Below, one piece after another: positions 17,207 through 26,476 of a DNA stretch of 64,000 bases (position 1 is the first letter of the stretch; every line of letters starts with the position of its first letter). Source of the DNA: Neotamlana laminarinivorans (lineage in GTDB: Bacteria > Bacteroidota > Bacteroidia > Flavobacteriales > Flavobacteriaceae); NCBI RefSeq assembly GCF_020523925.1, contig NZ_JAJAPW010000009.1, forward strand, positions 20,705 to 84,704, read 5' to 3'. Position numbers and translations under genes: made by a program. A model generated the notes under the pieces. The model did not search any database. It was not told the origin of the DNA and saw nothing but the letters and a program-made list of their open reading frames with translations.

Positions 17207-17845
17207 ATGAAATATTTTTTTTTACTTATTATAAGCTTATTAATTCTTTCTTGCGGTAAACAAAAAACAGTAAAACTACCAGAAATAAATTATTCTAAAA
17301 TTAGAGATGTTACTGATGTTTCGGCTGCTTACCTATTTTACAACGAAACCAAAAAAGATAGTATAGAATTAAATCGTAAAAACTTAATTAGCACCACAAA
17401 TTGGTTAATAAATGTTGATAAGCGTTTAACACTAAAGCAAGTTATACCCCAAATACAATTTCTTCAAGATAAAAAAGCTAATGCCGGCCATAAAAATGAA
17501 AACTCTAAAAATTACTTTACTTGCAATGATATAAGTAAAAAAAACTTAGGATTTTTAGATTTTACAAATGTTAAGTACAAGCTATTAAAAAACCCAAATA
17601 AGCATAAAACCATAATTATTAATAGTCTAAATGATATTTTAATAATCAACAACAACAATTTAATAAAAACAACCTATAAAGAAAATTTTGAAGCTATATT
17701 AAAAGCTAACTTTAATACTAACGATGTTATTTTTCTTCAATTCTACAATCAATTATCTTTTCAAGATTATATAACTTTTAAATCTTTAATTCTGTATAAA
17801 TTAGGTTTAAAACAACACATCTCGGACAACGAATTTATAATTTAA
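17207..17845 (+). CDS. Unknown lipoprotein between folP and cdaA
   Basis: 212 residues from the ATG at 17207, which is preferred to an upstream in-frame start inside folP because it begins an intact lipoprotein signal MKYFFLLIISLLILSCGK (lipobox LILSC, Cys16). The mature protein is rich in Lys, Asn and Ile, with no motif I recognise. The segment KLPEINYSKIRDVTDVSAAYLFYNETK after the signal looks like a small structured domain. It lies tightly downstream of folP and 40 bases before cdaA, so it may be co-expressed with the c-di-AMP synthase. Function unknown. Confidence 0.8.
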   Translation: MKYFFLLIISLLILSCGKQKTVKLPEINYSKIRDVTDVSAAYLFYNETKKDSIELNRKNLISTTNWLINVDKRLTLKQVIPQIQFLQDKKANAGHKNENSKNYFTCNDISKKNLGFLDFTNVKYKLLKNPNKHKTIIINSLNDILIINNNNLIKTTYKENFEAILKANFNTNDVIFLQFYNQLSFQDYITFKSLILYKLGLKQHISDNEFII

Positions 17846-17885
17846 TTGAATCAATTTTTACTACATTTACAAAAACGGCTTACCC

Positions 17886-18677
17886 TTGGAAATTTTTAAA
17901 AATATATTAAGTTTTAGTATTATAGATGTTATAGATGTTATTCTTGTAGCACTACTACTCTATTACGTTTATAAATTAATAAAAGGTACAGTTGCAATAA
18001 ATATTTTTATAGGTATTATAATTATTTATTTGGTTTGGAAACTTACCGAGTTTTTAAACATGCAACTACTTACAAGCATTTTTGGTGGTTTTATTAAAGT
18101 AGGAATTATTGCATTGATTGTTGTTTTTCAACCTGAAATCAGGAAATTTCTTTTAATGGTAGGCTCAACAAACCTTAATAGAAGAAAACAATTTTTTAAA
18201 CCTTTTAGTTTTTTAAAAACTGAAAATGAATTAGAAACGGAAACCGATATATCCTCTATAGTTTCTGCTTGCAACAAAATGAGTCAATCTAAAACCGGAG
18301 CATTAATTGTTTTTGAGCGAAATAACAATTTAGATTTTTTAACGTCTTCTGGTGATGAGATGAATATTAAAGTAACCCAGCCTATTATAGAAAGTATTTT
18401 TTTTAAAAATAGTCCGTTACATGATGGGGCTATTATTGTTAGCGACAATATTGTTAAAGCAACTCGAGTAGTACTTCCTGTAAATAACGACAAAGCAATT
18501 CCTAAGCGTTTTGGTTTACGTCACAGAGCTGCAATAGGTGTTACCGAAAAAACGGATGCACTGGCTTTGGCTGTAAGCGAAGAGACTGGACAAATTTCTT
18601 ATTTTAAAGATGGGGAATTTGTTGTTTATCAAGATGTTAAACAATTGGAAAATTTAATCAGGAAAGATTTAAGTTGA
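17886..18677 (+). CDS. cdaA: Diadenylate cyclase CdaA
   Basis: Membrane enzyme that makes cyclic di-AMP from two ATP. 263 residues: three N-terminal membrane helices (about 10-85, including YKLIKGTVAINIFIGI), then the DAC domain with DGAIIV (about 177-182) and RHRAAIGVTE (about 213-222), the two catalytic motifs. The start is TTG at 17886; no ATG gives the conserved N-terminus. Its stop overlaps the region just before the DUF3667 gene. Confidence 0.95.
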   Translation: MEIFKNILSFSIIDVIDVILVALLLYYVYKLIKGTVAINIFIGIIIIYLVWKLTEFLNMQLLTSIFGGFIKVGIIALIVVFQPEIRKFLLMVGSTNLNRRKQFFKPFSFLKTENELETETDISSIVSACNKMSQSKTGALIVFERNNNLDFLTSSGDEMNIKVTQPIIESIFFKNSPLHDGAIIVSDNIVKATRVVLPVNNDKAIPKRFGLRHRAAIGVTEKTDALALAVSEETGQISYFKDGEFVVYQDVKQLENLIRKDLS

Positions 18678-18679
18678 TT

Positions 18680-19468
18680 ATGAATTGTAAAAACTGTAAC
18701 AATACCCTTAGAACCGATTATAGTTTTTGTCCAGATTGCGGTGCTAAAGTTATAAGAAACCGAATTACAGCAAAAAGTTTGACTTTCGATTTTTTTGAAC
18801 GTTTTTTCAATCTAGATAATACACTTTTTAAAACGCTTTGGCACATGATAATTAAACCACAAGACGTTTGTGGTGGTTACATTTCTGGATTACGTAAAAA
18901 ATATTTAAACCCAGTAAGCATCTTAGCTATTTCGCTTACGGTATCGGGTTTGGTAATGTTTTTAATGAAAAAATTTGCATGGGAGCATATCGATTTTAGT
19001 AATATTGGTTATGTCCAAACCAGTTCGGGAGCAGCTGGCTCAGAGAAAATTATTTCTAAAACCATGGAATATAGTTCATTTGTATACTTTTTATATATTC
19101 CAATTATAGCGTTTTCAAGTTTTGTTGCCTTCAATTATAAAAAATATAATTTTGCAGAACACGTTGTTTCGGCCATTTATACACTTACTAGTTTTAGCCT
19201 TATTACTACAATTTATGCTTTAACTACACTGCTAATAAATCCGCAGTTATACATGAATACGGCAATGATTTACATTGTTTTTATGATCGTATTTTGTATT
19301 TATGTATCATATAAAAATTCTGAGAACAACCTAAAATCTTTATTTTGGAGAATTCCCTTATTCCTACTCATTGTTTTAATAGGTTATATAGGGACTTCTA
19401 TATTAACAGTAGTTGCATTGTTTATAACTGGCGAAATAAGTCCGCAAGATTTTATCCCAAAAAACTAA
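18680..19468 (+). CDS. DUF3667 membrane protein with N-terminal zinc ribbon
   Basis: 262 residues from the ATG at 18680 (an upstream TTG at 18674 lies inside the cdaA end). N-terminus MNCKNCNNTLRTDYSFCPDCG is a four-Cys zinc ribbon; then SGLRKKYLNPVSILAISLTVSG, typical for DUF3667, and four to five membrane helices. Function unknown. It follows cdaA by two bases and converges on the ABC exporter gene (4-base overlap of coding ends). Confidence 0.88.
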   Translation: MNCKNCNNTLRTDYSFCPDCGAKVIRNRITAKSLTFDFFERFFNLDNTLFKTLWHMIIKPQDVCGGYISGLRKKYLNPVSILAISLTVSGLVMFLMKKFAWEHIDFSNIGYVQTSSGAAGSEKIISKTMEYSSFVYFLYIPIIAFSSFVAFNYKKYNFAEHVVSAIYTLTSFSLITTIYALTTLLINPQLYMNTAMIYIVFMIVFCIYVSYKNSENNLKSLFWRIPLFLLIVLIGYIGTSILTVVALFITGEISPQDFIPKN

Positions 19469-21231
19469 GCTACTTTTTCTTGTAAAAACTGAACCTCGTA
19501 AAGGTTTTTATAATAACCGTTTTCTATTTTTAATAGTTCATCATGCGTACCTTGCTCCACAATTTTACCAGCATCCATAACTATAATTTTATCTGCTTTT
19601 TTAACAGTTGCCAATCGGTGAGCAATAACTATAGATGTTCTTCCTTTTGTAATTTTATCTGTAGCGTTTTGTATAAGTTGCTCTGAATACGAGTCTACCG
19701 AAGATGTAGCTTCATCTAAAACTAAAATACTAGGGTTTGTTACGTAAGCTCTTAAAAAAGATATTAGTTGTCGTTGCCCAGATGAAAGCATTACACCTCG
19801 CTCTTTTACATTGTAATTATAGCCATTTGGAAGACTAGAAATAAACTCATGCACACCAATATCTTTAGCTGCTGTAATTACATCTGCTTCAGAAACCTCT
19901 GGATGATCTAAAGTTATATTACTCATTATTGTATCGGCAAACAAAAATACATCTTGTAATACTACTGCTATTTGACTTCGTAAGGATTGTAAAGTAAATG
20001 ACTTTATATTAATATCATCTACTAAAATATCGCCATCTTTTATTTCGTAAAAACGATTTAGTAAATTAATTATAGTAGATTTTCCTGCTCCTGTTGCTCC
20101 AACAATAGCTACTGTTTCACCTGCTTTTACATTAAAAGAAATTCCTTTTAATACTTCTTCATCTTGAACATAACTAAACTTTACATTATTAAACGCAATG
20201 TTTCCTTTAAAATCTTGAGCTATTTGAGTTCCGGCATCATCTATGTGTGAAGTGGTGTCTAATACTTTAAATACTCGAGTTGCCGCAACCATACCCATTT
20301 GTAAAGTATTAAACTTATCTGCTATTTGGCGTAATGGCCTAAATAACATAGGTATATACATTATAAACGAAATTAAAACCCCTTGAGATACATTACTACT
20401 CGCTACAATATTTAAACCGCCATACCAAGCAACTAACCCAATAGTTACCGAACCAAATAATTCTGCAATTGGAAAGAAAAACGAGTTATACCAAACCGTT
20501 TTTAACCAACCTTTTTTATGGCGCTGATTAATGGCTTTAAACTTTTCGTATTCTATAGCTTCTCGAGAAAATAATTGTAAAATTTTCATGCCCGTTAAAC
20601 GCTCTTGCACAAAGGAATTAAGGTTTGAAACTTCTGAGCGCACTTCCTCGAAAGCCCTTTTCATATATTTTTGAAAAATTCTTGTGGCATAAATTAATAA
20701 AGGAAGCATTAATACTACTATTAATGATAATTTTAAGTTGGTATATAACATAAAACCAAATACTACAACCATGGTTAATAAATCTCGAATTATCATAAAC
20801 AAACCTTGACCAAAAATATCGGCAATACGTTCCATGTCTGCTACAGATCGAGTAATTAAAACCCCTACTGATGAATTATCATAATATTTCATTTTAAAAC
20901 TTAGCAAGTGGTCAAATAATTTAATACGTATATCTTTTACTAAATTTTGACCTAACCATGAGGCATAATAAATAAAAAGCAGCTGAAATATAGTTTGTAA
21001 CACTAATGCAACAAGCATTAATGTAATATAAAATAAAAAGTCTTTCTCGTTTTTATTTACTATACTATCATCAATTGCGTACTCTGTTAATTTGGGTGTT
21101 GCCGCACTTAAACCAGCTAATAGAATAACGAAAAATGTTAAACTAAAAAATATAAACTTATAAGGCTTTATGTATACAAAAAGTCTTTTAAATAGTTTAA
21201 AATCGAAAAATTTATCTTTGGTTTCGCTCAT
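19465..21231 (-). CDS. ABC exporter, MsbA/LmrA-like half-transporter
   Basis: 588 residues with membrane and ATPase domains fused. Six membrane helices fill about 15-320, then the nucleotide-binding domain: Walker A GATGAGKST, Q loop VLQDVFLF, signature LSSGQRQ, Walker B ILVLDEATSSVD and switch His in IAHR. Probably a homodimeric exporter of lipid, drug or peptide; substrate not deducible. It overlaps truA by four bases (ATGA-type), so they are one transcription unit. Confidence 0.95.
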   Translation of the reverse strand: MSETKDKFFDFKLFKRLFVYIKPYKFIFFSLTFFVILLAGLSAATPKLTEYAIDDSIVNKNEKDFLFYITLMLVALVLQTIFQLLFIYYASWLGQNLVKDIRIKLFDHLLSFKMKYYDNSSVGVLITRSVADMERIADIFGQGLFMIIRDLLTMVVVFGFMLYTNLKLSLIVVLMLPLLIYATRIFQKYMKRAFEEVRSEVSNLNSFVQERLTGMKILQLFSREAIEYEKFKAINQRHKKGWLKTVWYNSFFFPIAELFGSVTIGLVAWYGGLNIVASSNVSQGVLISFIMYIPMLFRPLRQIADKFNTLQMGMVAATRVFKVLDTTSHIDDAGTQIAQDFKGNIAFNNVKFSYVQDEEVLKGISFNVKAGETVAIVGATGAGKSTIINLLNRFYEIKDGDILVDDINIKSFTLQSLRSQIAVVLQDVFLFADTIMSNITLDHPEVSEADVITAAKDIGVHEFISSLPNGYNYNVKERGVMLSSGQRQLISFLRAYVTNPSILVLDEATSSVDSYSEQLIQNATDKITKGRTSIVIAHRLATVKKADKIIVMDAGKIVEQGTHDELLKIENGYYKNLYEVQFLQEKVA

Positions 21232-21971
21232 TTTAATTTTATATCCTCTGGGTATTCAATATGTGTTAAGTATAAACCGTGTGCTGGCACCGAAAACCCT
21301 GCTTCACTTCTATTTTTTGATTCAATAATACTTTCTAAATCGTTAACTGCTATTTTACCAACACCTATATTTACCATAGTACCTACAATGGCTCGAACCA
21401 TATTGCGTAAAAATCTATCTGCTTTAACTGTAAAATGAATTTCGTCTTCAACCTTATTCCATTCAGCTTTCATTATTGTACAATTAAATGTTTTTACATC
21501 GGTATTTGTTTTGGAAAAACATTGAAAATCTGTGTAATTAAAAAGCATACTTGATGCTTTATTCATTTTAACTAAATCAAGGTCTTGATTAAAAAAATAT
21601 GCATCATTATAATTAAATACATTTTTTTTTGTCGCTATTCTATATAAATAAGTTCTACTTAAGGCATCAAAACGAGCGTGAGCATCATTTTTTACTTCAA
21701 ATAAATTTTGAATTGCAATAGTTTTTGGTAAAAACGAATTGAGCTTATAAACCAAATTACCAGGCAATTCTTTATCACTTTCAAAATGAGCATACATTTG
21801 TTTAGCATGCACGCCTGCATCGGTTCTACCAGCTCCAACTATACTTGTTTTAGTATTTAATAGAGTAGATAGTGCTTTTTCAATAACTTCTTGTACGGTA
21901 ATTGCATTGGGCTGATTTTGCCACCCATGATAATTGGTGCCATTATATGAAAGTTCTAAAAAATACCTCAA
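21228..21971 (-). CDS. truA: tRNA pseudouridine(38-40) synthase
   Basis: Makes pseudouridine at positions 38-40 of tRNA. 247 residues with the catalytic Asp in GAGRTDAGVHA (about 47-57), the tyrosine-containing TYLYRI strand, and the C-terminal FLRNMVRAIVGTM motif. Has its own promoter and overlaps the ABC exporter gene. Confidence 0.97.
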   Translation of the reverse strand: MRYFLELSYNGTNYHGWQNQPNAITVQEVIEKALSTLLNTKTSIVGAGRTDAGVHAKQMYAHFESDKELPGNLVYKLNSFLPKTIAIQNLFEVKNDAHARFDALSRTYLYRIATKKNVFNYNDAYFFNQDLDLVKMNKASSMLFNYTDFQCFSKTNTDVKTFNCTIMKAEWNKVEDEIHFTVKADRFLRNMVRAIVGTMVNIGVGKIAVNDLESIIESKNRSEAGFSVPAHGLYLTHIEYPEDIKLK

Positions 21972-21997
21972 TCTGTTTTAATACTTTTGTGAAAACA

Positions 21998-22026
21998 CAA
22001 AGATAGGCAGTTTTTACAATTTCAAA
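21998..22026 (-). promoter_or_regulatory. Promoter of truA-ABC exporter
   Basis: Minus strand: TTTG (22023-22026), 17-base spacer, TATCTTTG (21998-22005). Short leader of about 20 bases to the ATG at 21971. Confidence 0.7.
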
Positions 22027-22070
22027 GAAAACTAAAATCTTAATTCTATATTAAAAGATTTAATGCATAA

Positions 22071-22568
22071 ATGACCAAAATACTTTTACTTTCCGACACC
22101 CACGGTTATATAGATAATCACATTTTAAAACATGTTAAAAAAGCAGATGAAGTCTGGCATGCTGGAGATATAGGTAGTTTAAATGTAACTGATGCTATAA
22201 AAGCTATTAAACCACTTCGAGGAGTGTATGGTAATATTGACGATGCTTCGGTTCGTGTAGAATTTCCAGAGCACAATCGTTTTAAATGCGAAGATGTTGA
22301 TGTTTGGATTACCCATATTGGTGGCTACCCACCCAAATACAATGTAAGAACTTATCATGAAATAAAACAAAACCCACCAAGACTTTTTATTTGTGGGCAT
22401 TCACACATTTTAAAGGTTATGCCCGATAAAAACTTAAATTTAATTCACATGAATCCGGGAGCGGTTGGCAAACACGGTTTTCATAAAGTGCGTACCATGT
22501 TACGTTTTACTATTGATGGTAAAAAAATTGATAATCTTGAAATTATTGAATTTGATAAAAGACACTAA
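22071..22568 (+). CDS. YfcE/MJ0936-type metallophosphoesterase
   Basis: 165 residues of the small calcineurin-like phosphodiesterase family. Metal-binding motifs are complete: LLLSDTHGY (about 5-13), HAGDIGS, YGNIDDAS, and GHSHI near 108-112. Substrate unknown; relatives hydrolyse phosphodiesters. Single gene between truA and a strong bidirectional terminator that begins at its stop codon. Confidence 0.92.
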   Translation: MTKILLLSDTHGYIDNHILKHVKKADEVWHAGDIGSLNVTDAIKAIKPLRGVYGNIDDASVRVEFPEHNRFKCEDVDVWITHIGGYPPKYNVRTYHEIKQNPPRLFICGHSHILKVMPDKNLNLIHMNPGAVGKHGFHKVRTMLRFTIDGKKIDNLEIIEFDKRH

Positions 22569-22599
22569 AAAAACCCGAAGCTAAGACTTCGGGTTTTTT
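22568..22599. terminator. Bidirectional terminator
   Basis: 13-bp stem AAAAAACCCGAAG / CTTCGGGTTTTTT with a 6-base loop, starting at the last base of the phosphoesterase stop codon. It serves this gene and the convergent DUF4293 gene. Confidence 0.92.
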
Positions 22600-22627
22600 A
22601 CGCACTAATACTACTAAGATGTTAGGT

Positions 22628-23038
22628 TTATCGCAATCTATCAACAGATTTTACAAGATCTTCATCCTTTTTTATAGCTTTATTGGCTAAAGCTAAAAAC
22701 ACGATAGAAATAATAGGAAGAAGCATCCCAATACCTTTCTTAGAAACCGCCGTTTCTCCAGATATGCTTAGTGATTGATACACGAAAAATCCTAGTAAAA
22801 TAAAATTTAATATGATGTTAAGTCGACCCAACATAAATTGAGTCTTCCTATTTTTAAACATAAATATTGATATTACAGATAATATCGCAGAACCTAAAAA
22901 CAAGGCTAAATACAATAAATTATCTTTTGCATAAACAACTATATCATTTTCTGTAACCCATAAATTGAATACAAAAATTAACCCTGCAGAAATTACTGCT
23001 GCGCTTAATAGATAAATTGTTTGAATGCGTTGTAACAT
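22628..23038 (-). CDS. DUF4293 membrane protein
   Basis: 136 residues with four membrane helices and the family start MLQRIQTIYLLSAAVISAGL. A Bacteroidota-specific family with no known function. Transcribed alone, convergent with the phosphoesterase and divergent from rho. A TATTTTTG element lies 20 bases before its start. Confidence 0.9.
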   Translation of the reverse strand: MLQRIQTIYLLSAAVISAGLIFVFNLWVTENDIVVYAKDNLLYLALFLGSAILSVISIFMFKNRKTQFMLGRLNIILNFILLGFFVYQSLSISGETAVSKKGIGMLLPIISIVFLALANKAIKKDEDLVKSVDRLR

Positions 23039-23057
23039 ATTTTTAAAAACTTGACCG

Positions 23058-23065
23058 CAAAAATA
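23058..23065 (-). promoter_or_regulatory. -7 element before the DUF4293 gene
   Basis: TATTTTTG on the minus strand, 19 bases upstream of the ATG at 23038; no clear -33 match. Confidence 0.5.
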
Positions 23066-23220
23066 ACAGAAATTATGTTAAAAATTAAAATAAAGTCGTA
23101 TAATTGCATTATTATTTCACAACAACCGTAGTAACAACCGGTTATTTCTTCAAATCAACTTTAAATCATCCTTCGAAATAAAAAAATTCTCTAAAAAAAT
23201 ATATACACATTTTTATATCA

Positions 23221-24834
23221 ATGTTTGAAATTTCCCAATTAAAAGAAAAAAAACTTACTGAGTTACAAGAAATAGCGAAAAAACTGAGTATTCCAAAGTA
23301 CCGCTCGTTAAAAAAATTAGATCTAGTTTATCAAATTCTAGATCAACAAGCAGCAGACCCCAAAGCTATAAAAGAAGTGGTTGCTCCAAAGCAAACTGAA
23401 GAAAAAACCACTAAAGAAAAACCGACTCCAGAGGCTAAAAAACCTAGACAGCGCATACAAAAAACTGCTAAAAATACTCCACAAAAGAAAACTGAGGATA
23501 AAAGCAACAATAGCGCGCCAAAAAATAAAACTGAACAAAATTCTGATAAAAATCAAAACAATCAGAATGATAATCAAAATCAGCAAAAAACAAATCAAAG
23601 AAACAATAACAATAATCACCAAAATAAAAATCAACATAAAAACCATAAAAACAATGGCAACCATGTTGATAAGGGGAATAAAGATAACCGAAACCGTTAT
23701 CGCGAACCAGATTTTGAATTTGATGCTATTATAGAGAGTGAAGGTGTTTTAGATATTATGCAAGATGGTTATGGTTTTTTACGTTCATCGGATTATAACT
23801 ATTTATCTTCTCCAGACGATATTTATGTATCTCAATCGCAAATTCGTTTATTCGGGCTTAAAAAAGGAGATACTGTTTTAGGAAATGTACGCCCACCAAA
23901 AGAAGGTGAAAAATATTTCCCATTAATAAAAGTTAACAAAATTAATGGCCAGAAACCAGAGGTTGTTCGCGATCGCGTATCGTTCGAGCATTTAACACCT
24001 TTATTTCCTCAAGAGAAATTTAATATTGCTGAAAAACAAAGCACTATTTCTACAAGAATAATGGATTTGTTTTCACCAATAGGTAAAGGACAACGTGGTA
24101 TGATTGTTTCTCAGCCAAAAACAGGTAAAACGATGCTATTAAAGGATGTTGCAAATGCCATTGCTGCCAACCATCCTGAAGTTTATCAAATGATTTTACT
24201 TATTGATGAACGCCCTGAGGAGGTTACAGATATGCAACGTAATGTTCGTGGTGAAGTAATTGCTTCAACCTTTGATAAAGAAGCTCATGAACACGTAAAA
24301 ATAGCCGATATTGTTTTAGAAAAAGCAAAACGTTTAGTAGAATGTGGACACGATGTTGTTATTTTATTAGATTCTATAACACGTTTAGCAAGAGCTTATA
24401 ACACTGTACAACCAGCATCTGGTAAAATTTTAAGTGGTGGTGTTGATGCCAATGCATTACACAGACCAAAACGCTTTTTTGGAGCAGCAAGAAATATTGA
24501 AAATGGTGGTTCTTTAACTATAATTGCTACTGCTTTAACCGAAACTGGTTCTAAAATGGATGAAGTTATTTTTGAAGAATTTAAAGGAACAGGTAACATG
24601 GAACTACAATTAGATAGAAAAATATCTAACCGTAGAATTTTCCCTGCTATCGACCTTACATCTTCAAGTACACGTAGAGATGACATTTTATTAGATGATG
24701 TTACCGTACAACGTATGTGGGTAATGCGTAAATACCTAGCAGATATGAATCCTGTTGAAGCTATGGAATTTATTAACGACCGTTTTAAACAAACAAAAAA
24801 CAACGAAGAGTTTTTAATATCTATGAACGGATAA
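23221..24834 (+). CDS. rho: Transcription termination factor Rho with long disordered insert
   Basis: Hexameric RNA translocase that ends transcription. 537 residues, longer than the roughly 420 of E. coli Rho. An N-terminal Rho_N helix domain (about 1-45) is followed by a charged, Asn/Gln/Lys-rich low-complexity insert (about 55-165), the cold-shock RNA-binding domain ([15 protein letters not shown]), and the RecA-like core with QPKTGKT (Walker A), [25 protein letters not shown] (Walker B) and SGGVDANAL. The insert is normal in kind for Bacteroidota but its sequence is simple and likely fast-evolving. Confidence 0.97.
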   Translation: MFEISQLKEKKLTELQEIAKKLSIPKYRSLKKLDLVYQILDQQAADPKAIKEVVAPKQTEEKTTKEKPTPEAKKPRQRIQKTAKNTPQKKTEDKSNNSAPKNKTEQNSDKNQNNQNDNQNQQKTNQRNNNNNHQNKNQHKNHKNNGNHVDKGNKDNRNRYREPDFEFDAIIESEGVLDIMQDGYGFLRSSDYNYLSSPDDIYVSQSQIRLFGLKKGDTVLGNVRPPKEGEKYFPLIKVNKINGQKPEVVRDRVSFEHLTPLFPQEKFNIAEKQSTISTRIMDLFSPIGKGQRGMIVSQPKTGKTMLLKDVANAIAANHPEVYQMILLIDERPEEVTDMQRNVRGEVIASTFDKEAHEHVKIADIVLEKAKRLVECGHDVVILLDSITRLARAYNTVQPASGKILSGGVDANALHRPKRFFGAARNIENGGSLTIIATALTETGSKMDEVIFEEFKGTGNMELQLDRKISNRRIFPAIDLTSSSTRRDDILLDDVTVQRMWVMRKYLADMNPVEAMEFINDRFKQTKNNEEFLISMNG

Positions 24835-24860
24835 TTTAAATTCTTTTCTTTAAAATAACT

Positions 24861-24890
24861 AAAAAGCAAACTCTTGGAGTTTGCTTTTTT
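24861..24890 (+). terminator. Terminator of rho
   Basis: 13-bp stem AAAAAGCAAACTC / GAGTTTGCTTTTT, 3-base loop, followed by T run. Confidence 0.9.
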
Positions 24891-24930
24891 TATTCATGAA
24901 ATACATTTTTTTATAATAGTTTAAAACATA

Positions 24931-24963
24931 AAAAAAGCGAACCTAAATGGGTTCGCTTTTTTT
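24931..24963 (-). terminator. Terminator of lpdA
   Basis: 13-bp stem AAAAAAGCGAACC / GGTTCGCTTTTTT at the 3' side of the minus-strand lpdA gene; T run on both strands, so it may also back up the rho terminator. Confidence 0.88.
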
Positions 24964-24985
24964 AAGCTTATATAATTTACCGTTT

Positions 24986-26386
24986 TTAAACGTGTAATGC
25001 TCTGTCATCTGTTGCTGCAAGAGCTGCTTCTTTTATAGCTTCAGTAAATGTTGGGTGTGCATGCGACATACGCGATACATCTTCTGCACTTGCGCGATAC
25101 TCCATAGCTACAACCGCTTCTGCAATCATATCTGCAGCGCGAGCTCCAACCATGTGCACACCTAAAATTTCATCTGTTGTTTTATCGGCTAACACTTTTA
25201 CAAATCCGTCAATATCCATACTTGCTCTACTTCTACCTAAAGCACGCATTGGAAATTGTCCCGTTTTATATGCAATACCAGCTTCTTTAAGTTGCTCTTC
25301 TGTTTTACCAACAGCTGCAACTTCTGGCCATGTGTAAACCACACCTGGAATTAGGTTATAATCGATATGCGGCTTTTGTCCTGCTAAAGTTTCAGCAACA
25401 AAAACACCTTCTTCTTCGGCTTTGTGAGCTAACATTGCTCCCTTAACAACATCGCCAATAGCATAAATATTAGAAGCACTAGTTTGTAAATGGTCGTTAA
25501 CTTCAACACGTCCTCTTTCGTCTATTTTAACGCCGGCGGCTTCAGCATTTAAACCATCAGTGTAAGGACGACGCCCAACAGACACTAAACAATAGTCTCC
25601 TTTAAACTCAACCTCTTCACCTTTTTTATTATCTGCTTTTACAATAACCTCATCACCCACGCGCTCTACAGATTTTACTTTATGTGAAGCATTTATTTTA
25701 AATTTCTGTTTCTTTAAAACTTTATTCAATTCTTTTGAAACACCAGCATCCATGGTTGGGACAATTCTATCGGCATATTCTACAACGGAAACTTCTGCAC
25801 CTAAACGTTTGTAAACTTGACCAAGCTCTAAACCAATAACTCCGCCGCCAATAACTATTAAGTGTTTTGGTATTTCTTTAAGTTTTAAAGCTTCTGTTGA
25901 AGTAATAACGCGTTCTTTATCTAACTCTATAAACGGTAAGCTAGCAGGTTTACTACCTGTTGCTATAATCGTGTTTTTTGCTTCAATTTCTGTGGTTTCT
26001 TCTCCAGAAATAGTAATATGTGTAGCATCTTTAAAGCTTCCTAAACCTTGATAAACATCAATATTATTCTTTTTCATTAAATAATCGATTCCTCCGGTAG
26101 TTTGATCTACAACCGATTGCTTACGCGCAATCATTTTTTCAAGGTTTACCTTTACTTCGCCAGGAATTTCAATACCATGTTCTTCAAAATGCTTAATAGC
26201 ATCTTCGTAATGGTGTGACGAATCTAATAATGCTTTACTTGGTATACACCCAACATTTAAACAAGTTCCGCCAAGTGTAGCGTATTTTTCTATAATGGCT
26301 GTTTTCATGCCTAATTGTGCGCAACGAATTGCTGCAACATATCCTCCAGGTCCAGAGCCTATTACGGCTACATCATATGAATTCAT
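24986..26386 (-). CDS. lpdA: Dihydrolipoyl dehydrogenase (E3)
   Basis: FAD enzyme reoxidising dihydrolipoamide in 2-oxo-acid dehydrogenase and glycine cleavage complexes. 466 residues: FAD site VAVIGSGPGGYVAAI (about 5-19), redox motif GGTCLNVGCIPSKALL (two Cys four apart), NAD site VIGGGVIGLELGQVY, second FAD motif IYAIGDV, and C-terminal catalytic HAHPTFTEA. No other complex subunit is in the window. Confidence 0.97.
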   Translation of the reverse strand: MNSYDVAVIGSGPGGYVAAIRCAQLGMKTAIIEKYATLGGTCLNVGCIPSKALLDSSHHYEDAIKHFEEHGIEIPGEVKVNLEKMIARKQSVVDQTTGGIDYLMKKNNIDVYQGLGSFKDATHITISGEETTEIEAKNTIIATGSKPASLPFIELDKERVITSTEALKLKEIPKHLIVIGGGVIGLELGQVYKRLGAEVSVVEYADRIVPTMDAGVSKELNKVLKKQKFKINASHKVKSVERVGDEVIVKADNKKGEEVEFKGDYCLVSVGRRPYTDGLNAEAAGVKIDERGRVEVNDHLQTSASNIYAIGDVVKGAMLAHKAEEEGVFVAETLAGQKPHIDYNLIPGVVYTWPEVAAVGKTEEQLKEAGIAYKTGQFPMRALGRSRASMDIDGFVKVLADKTTDEILGVHMVGARAADMIAEAVVAMEYRASAEDVSRMSHAHPTFTEAIKEAALAATDDRALHV

Positions 26387-26412
26387 AAACTAATGTTTGT
26401 ATTAAAATAAAA

Positions 26413-26451
26413 TTGGTTAACCAAAAATACAAATGTTTTATGGTAGCACAA
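26413..26451 (-). promoter_or_regulatory. lpdA promoter with a perfect TTGGTTAACCAA palindrome on its -7 element
   Basis: Minus strand: TTG (26449-26451), 19-base spacer, TATTTTTG (26422-26429), running into the palindrome TTGGTTAACCAA (26413-26424). This is the same box and register as in the PUL operators, but there is only one box. Confidence 0.6.
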
Positions 26452-26476
26452 TGAGAAAATTACTTTTAAAACAGAA

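Noticed and set aside
23338..23734. Long frames on the other strand and another frame over the Rho insert
   Set aside because: They arise from the repetitive Asn/Lys codons of rho and encode only hydrophobic or Lys-rich low complexity.
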